The notes below the pieces were generated by a model. It was not told the DNA's origin and ran no database searches. It was given only the letters and a program-made list of their open reading frames with translations. Below are positions 61,401-64,000 of a stretch of DNA of 64,000 nt, in pieces. The stretch comes from Holacanthus passer (lineage: Eukaryota; Chordata; Actinopteri; Pomacanthidae). The position numbers were made by a program, and so were the translations under genes. Position 1 is the first letter of the stretch, and every line of letters starts with the position of its first letter. The DNA lies in assembly GCA_025331565.1 (NCBI GenBank), contig JAFREQ010000034.1, positions 2,666,001 to 2,730,000 on the forward strand, given 5' to 3'.

Positions 61401-64000
61401 CACAACACTAAAATGTCACATTTGCCGAAGTGCTTGAATGAAATAAGTTTGGTCAAAATGCTGATATATGAGCATTTCTTTGCCATGGTATGGTATTGAT
61501 TGGTATTCCCATGCATGTCTGCTGTTGATATATCTTCTATATGGGCAAACCTCTACTATTTACTGAGGACTTCTTAAACATTACTTCCAAATTTCCCCTT
61601 TAGCAGGAGTGTCATGTCCAAACCTCTTCCATGTTAGAATATCCTTCCGCAGACTGTCACAATCATCCTTTGCTGTTCCTCTTTTTGTGGTTATTCTTTG
61701 GTGCAATATCAGAGATTTAGAAACAGTACAATCTGTTCTCATAACCACAAACCCTATCATCCTCAAACAATTTAAATATGATATTTTGTTTTAACTGCTT
61801 CCTTTCCAGACTCACTGAGACTGTACAATGGGACCGACCGCTGCTCTGGCAGAGTGGAGGTCTTCCAAGAGGGCCGATGGGTGAAAATTTGTAATAATAA
61901 CTGGGGCCCTGAAGAGGCTGCAATGGTGTGTCAGGAACTCCATTGTGGAGTTCCGAAAACAAACCAACAAACATTAACTTATGGTGAAAGCAGACTAAGG
62001 GGGTATACAGCTAGATGCTCTGGCAATGTGAGCTCTATCACCCAGTGCAAGTTTCAAGACACCGGGAGTTGTGAAGGTGTTTCTCTTACATGTTCAGGTA
62101 AGACCCAAAAGGACATGTTGCCATTAAAAACAAGACTGGCCTATATGCATTGAATTTTATTATTTTCTTGTGAATGTTTGGCCTGATGGTGGCACTAACT
62201 TAAAGGTCAAAGGGTCATAAATACATGAATCCTATGAGGGTTATGAGTGTGTCTTCCACTGTAAAGTGTTGGGAGGGTCAACCAATCCGCTGATAGACAG
62301 TGGCATGCATAAAAGATAACACTGGAGATATTCTACGTTTATGTTATTGTTTACAAATCCCATTAAATTACCAAAACTAATGTTTTAGTCTATCTCAATA
62401 GCAATACTTTGTGACTTCCATATCCTGTCTGTAGCATCCCTGAGCCCATTGTTTTCAACTTAAATTTTGAATAGCAAGCATTTCTTAAAACAGCTGTGTG
62501 CAGTGTTTTTGTTTTTGTTTTTTATAAAATCTTACTCAAATCATGCATTTGTTTGAAATTATTTCCAGGGAGAATTTCCAGCAGCAAAATGATTTATGTG
62601 GGATCAATTCAAAATAGAGTGCCCATGTTCATTGTAATGAAGGAAAATGTCACCCATTGTAACAGTGTGGCTCATTGATGTGTTTTTTTTTTTTTTTTAA
62701 ATAGATAACAATGAAGGTCTATGGCACATAGAAATAAGCCATGTCAGGCTTTTCCTACTGATACTTCATAGCAGCTCATTGTTAGTTTGCGTCCTTTCAC
62801 AGGATTTGTCAACAATAGGAAAAATCCAGAATATCACCAGATCTCTTGTGTGGCAAAACATTTTTAATTTTTTTATTCTGCTGCAAATGCATAATACCTA
62901 CAGCTAAGTATTACTGAAAATATTTGGCACTTGTTGCTTAATTTGGACTGTCCAGTGTTCAACTCAACTTTACGGTTAAGGCAGGGTTAGAATGTCAGTG
63001 TTAGTGGTGGGGATGTTCTGTGGCCAGCATGTCTGCTAACACTTAACCACAAACCTCTCCTCAGATGTTCCACAGCTAAGGATTGTCAATGGCACCGACC
63101 GGTGCACTGGTAGAGTGGAGATTCAGCATGACGGCCAGTGGGGAACGATATGTGATGACGAGTGGGACATCAACGATGCTCAGGTGGTGTGCAGAATCAT
63201 GGACTGTGGAACAGCTAAGACAGCCAAATCTAGTGCCTTCTTTGGCCAAGGTGAAGGACCCATCTGGCTGGATGATGTCGGCTGTAGGGGTAATGAGACG
63301 TCCATTTTGCACTGTCGACATCACACCCTGGGAGAAAATAACTGTGGCCATGGTGAAGATGCTGGTGTAGTGTGCTCAGGTATCACCTTGGCTAGTACTT
63401 TGTGTTGTTCATTCGTCTTTGTATTTAGTACAGTGGTGTTATGCTTACATTTATCTGTCACCCAATAAGGCCTCCAATAAATATTTTGCTGACCACTTCC
63501 ACCAACTAACTAATTGATTCTCTCCTTTGCTTACCAGCTACCATTAGACTCATCAATGGAACTGGTGAGTGCTCAGGCAGGGTGGAGTTTCATCATGGAA
63601 ACGGCTGGTCAGCGGCATTTAATTCTAATTGGGGAATGAATGAAGCTGCAGTGGTGTGCAGGGAGATGAATTGTGGAGACCCTGTCAAGTTCTCAGGATC
63701 ATTTGGTCAAAGCGGAGTACGGACAGGGTATAAGGTCAATTGTAATGGTAGAGAGGGCTCACTCGCACAGTGCACACTGAGACAATATACCAGGACTGCC
63801 CGGGATGGTATTGAAGAGGCAGGTGTCGAATGTTCAGGTAAGACTTGAAGTTGAAATTTGAATTCCCTTCACTTATTGTGTCCGGAGATATAAACTACAA
63901 TGGTACTGCAGCTATTGTGCACACTTCACATTAACATAACATTCATCTTCAGGCAATGTGAAGTTGTCCGGTGGGCACACTCGTTGTGCTGGAAGAGTGG
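58453..64000 (+). CDS. Group-B SRCR scavenger-receptor-like protein, 5' part
   Basis: Secreted or membrane pattern-recognition protein of the DMBT1/CD163/WC1 type; group-B SRCR domains bind bacterial surfaces and proteins, often with Ca2+. Exons: 58453-58507 and 58906-58932 (27 bp), together encoding a signal peptide (MIFILSAEKLHFVCYLSF, then GLLSLSLLT). The SRCR exons are 59079-59390, 60654-60947, 61082-61396, 61810-62097, 63065-63379 and 63538-63837, and a seventh starts at 63953 and runs off the window. Every intron is phase 1, one domain per exon, as in group B. Domain lengths are 104, 98, 105, 96, 105 and 100 residues. Domains 1-5 each have all eight cysteines. Domains 1, 3 and 5 carry the canonical acidic cluster (CDDxW, WLDDVxC, EDAGVxC). 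Domains 2, 4 and 6 lack it, and domain 6 also lacks C2 and C7. 651 residues are present. The C-terminus (TM, CUB or ZP domains) is outside, so CD163-like and DMBT1-like cannot be separated and no symbol is given. Confidence 0.9.
59456..60450. repeat. Two inverted copies of a dispersed fish repeat in an SRCR intron
   Basis: The copy at about 59456-59582 contains GTGCTAAGCTAAGCTAATCG and GGTATCATCTAACTCTC. The copy at about 60296-60450 is in the opposite orientation, with GAGAGTTAGATGAGA and GTTAGCTTAGCTTAGCAC. Both match a common teleost family with the motif GCTAAGCTAAGCTAAC next to a ratio-conserved tail ending in CCCAAAATG. They lie about 0.7 kb apart in the 1.26-kb intron between SRCR domains 1 and 2 and could pair in the pre-mRNA. 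Confidence 0.55.

Noticed and set aside
62496..62678. Possible additional SRCR exon between domains 4 and 5
   Set aside because: The 60-codon frame has no SRCR cysteine pattern or VCRE/VCxE motif, and no matching acceptor/donor pair.

Overview
This is a vertebrate nuclear window, almost certainly from a teleost and probably a percomorph. The genes have short GT-AG exons. Intergenic spaces are compact (1-20 kb). TG, GATA and CT microsatellites are scattered through it, and several dispersed repeats have sequences I recognise as typical of spiny-rayed fish genomes. There is no bacterial, phage or CRISPR content.

Layout, left to right. (1) 1-10778: the 3' part of an XK-related transporter-like gene, best read as xkr6 (+ strand). 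It comprises a long intron, exon 2 and the terminal exon. (2) 10779-18470: noncoding, including the xkr6 3' UTR. (3) 18470-26950: a complete ccm2 gene (+), with 10 coding exons, 458 aa, a CpG-containing promoter with a YY1 motif and a probable second first exon inside intron 1. (4) 32137-34107: fam167a (-), two coding exons, 209 aa, tail-to-tail with ccm2. Its 5' UTR probably starts near 37.3 kb. (5) 39102-44880: lca5, encoding lebercilin (-), 8 coding exons, 808 aa. (6) 45934-52421: sh3bgrl2 (+), 4 coding exons, 108 aa, head-to-head with lca5. About 0.9 kb separates the two promoters, and an RFX X-box-like site sits on the lca5 side. (7) 52422-58400: noncoding. (8) 58453-64000 and beyond: the 5' part of a secreted or membrane scavenger-receptor gene (+). 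It has a signal peptide split over two exons, six complete group-B SRCR domains (one exon each) and the start of a seventh.

The genes are not an operon and have unrelated roles: lipid-scramblase-family membrane protein, endothelial junction scaffold, a small disordered/coiled-coil protein, ciliary transport, a thioredoxin-fold adaptor and innate pattern recognition. The order is informative. xkr6 and fam167a are linked in human (8p23.1), lca5 and sh3bgrl2 are linked in human (6q14.1), and ccm2 has moved elsewhere in human (7p13). Human XKR7-CCM2L-HCK on 20q11 looks like the ohnologous block, so this fish may retain an ancestral xkr-ccm2-fam167 linkage.

The most unusual signals are: the strict alternation of canonical and divergent SRCR domains, with loss of both members of the C2-C7 disulfide in domain 6; two back-to-back uORFs immediately upstream of the ccm2 start; the alternative ccm2 first exon; the X-box in the lca5 promoter; and a tandem splice acceptor in lca5 that would add eight residues inside its coiled coil. 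All exon models come from reading splice sites and from remembered family sequences. No alignment or transcript data were available.
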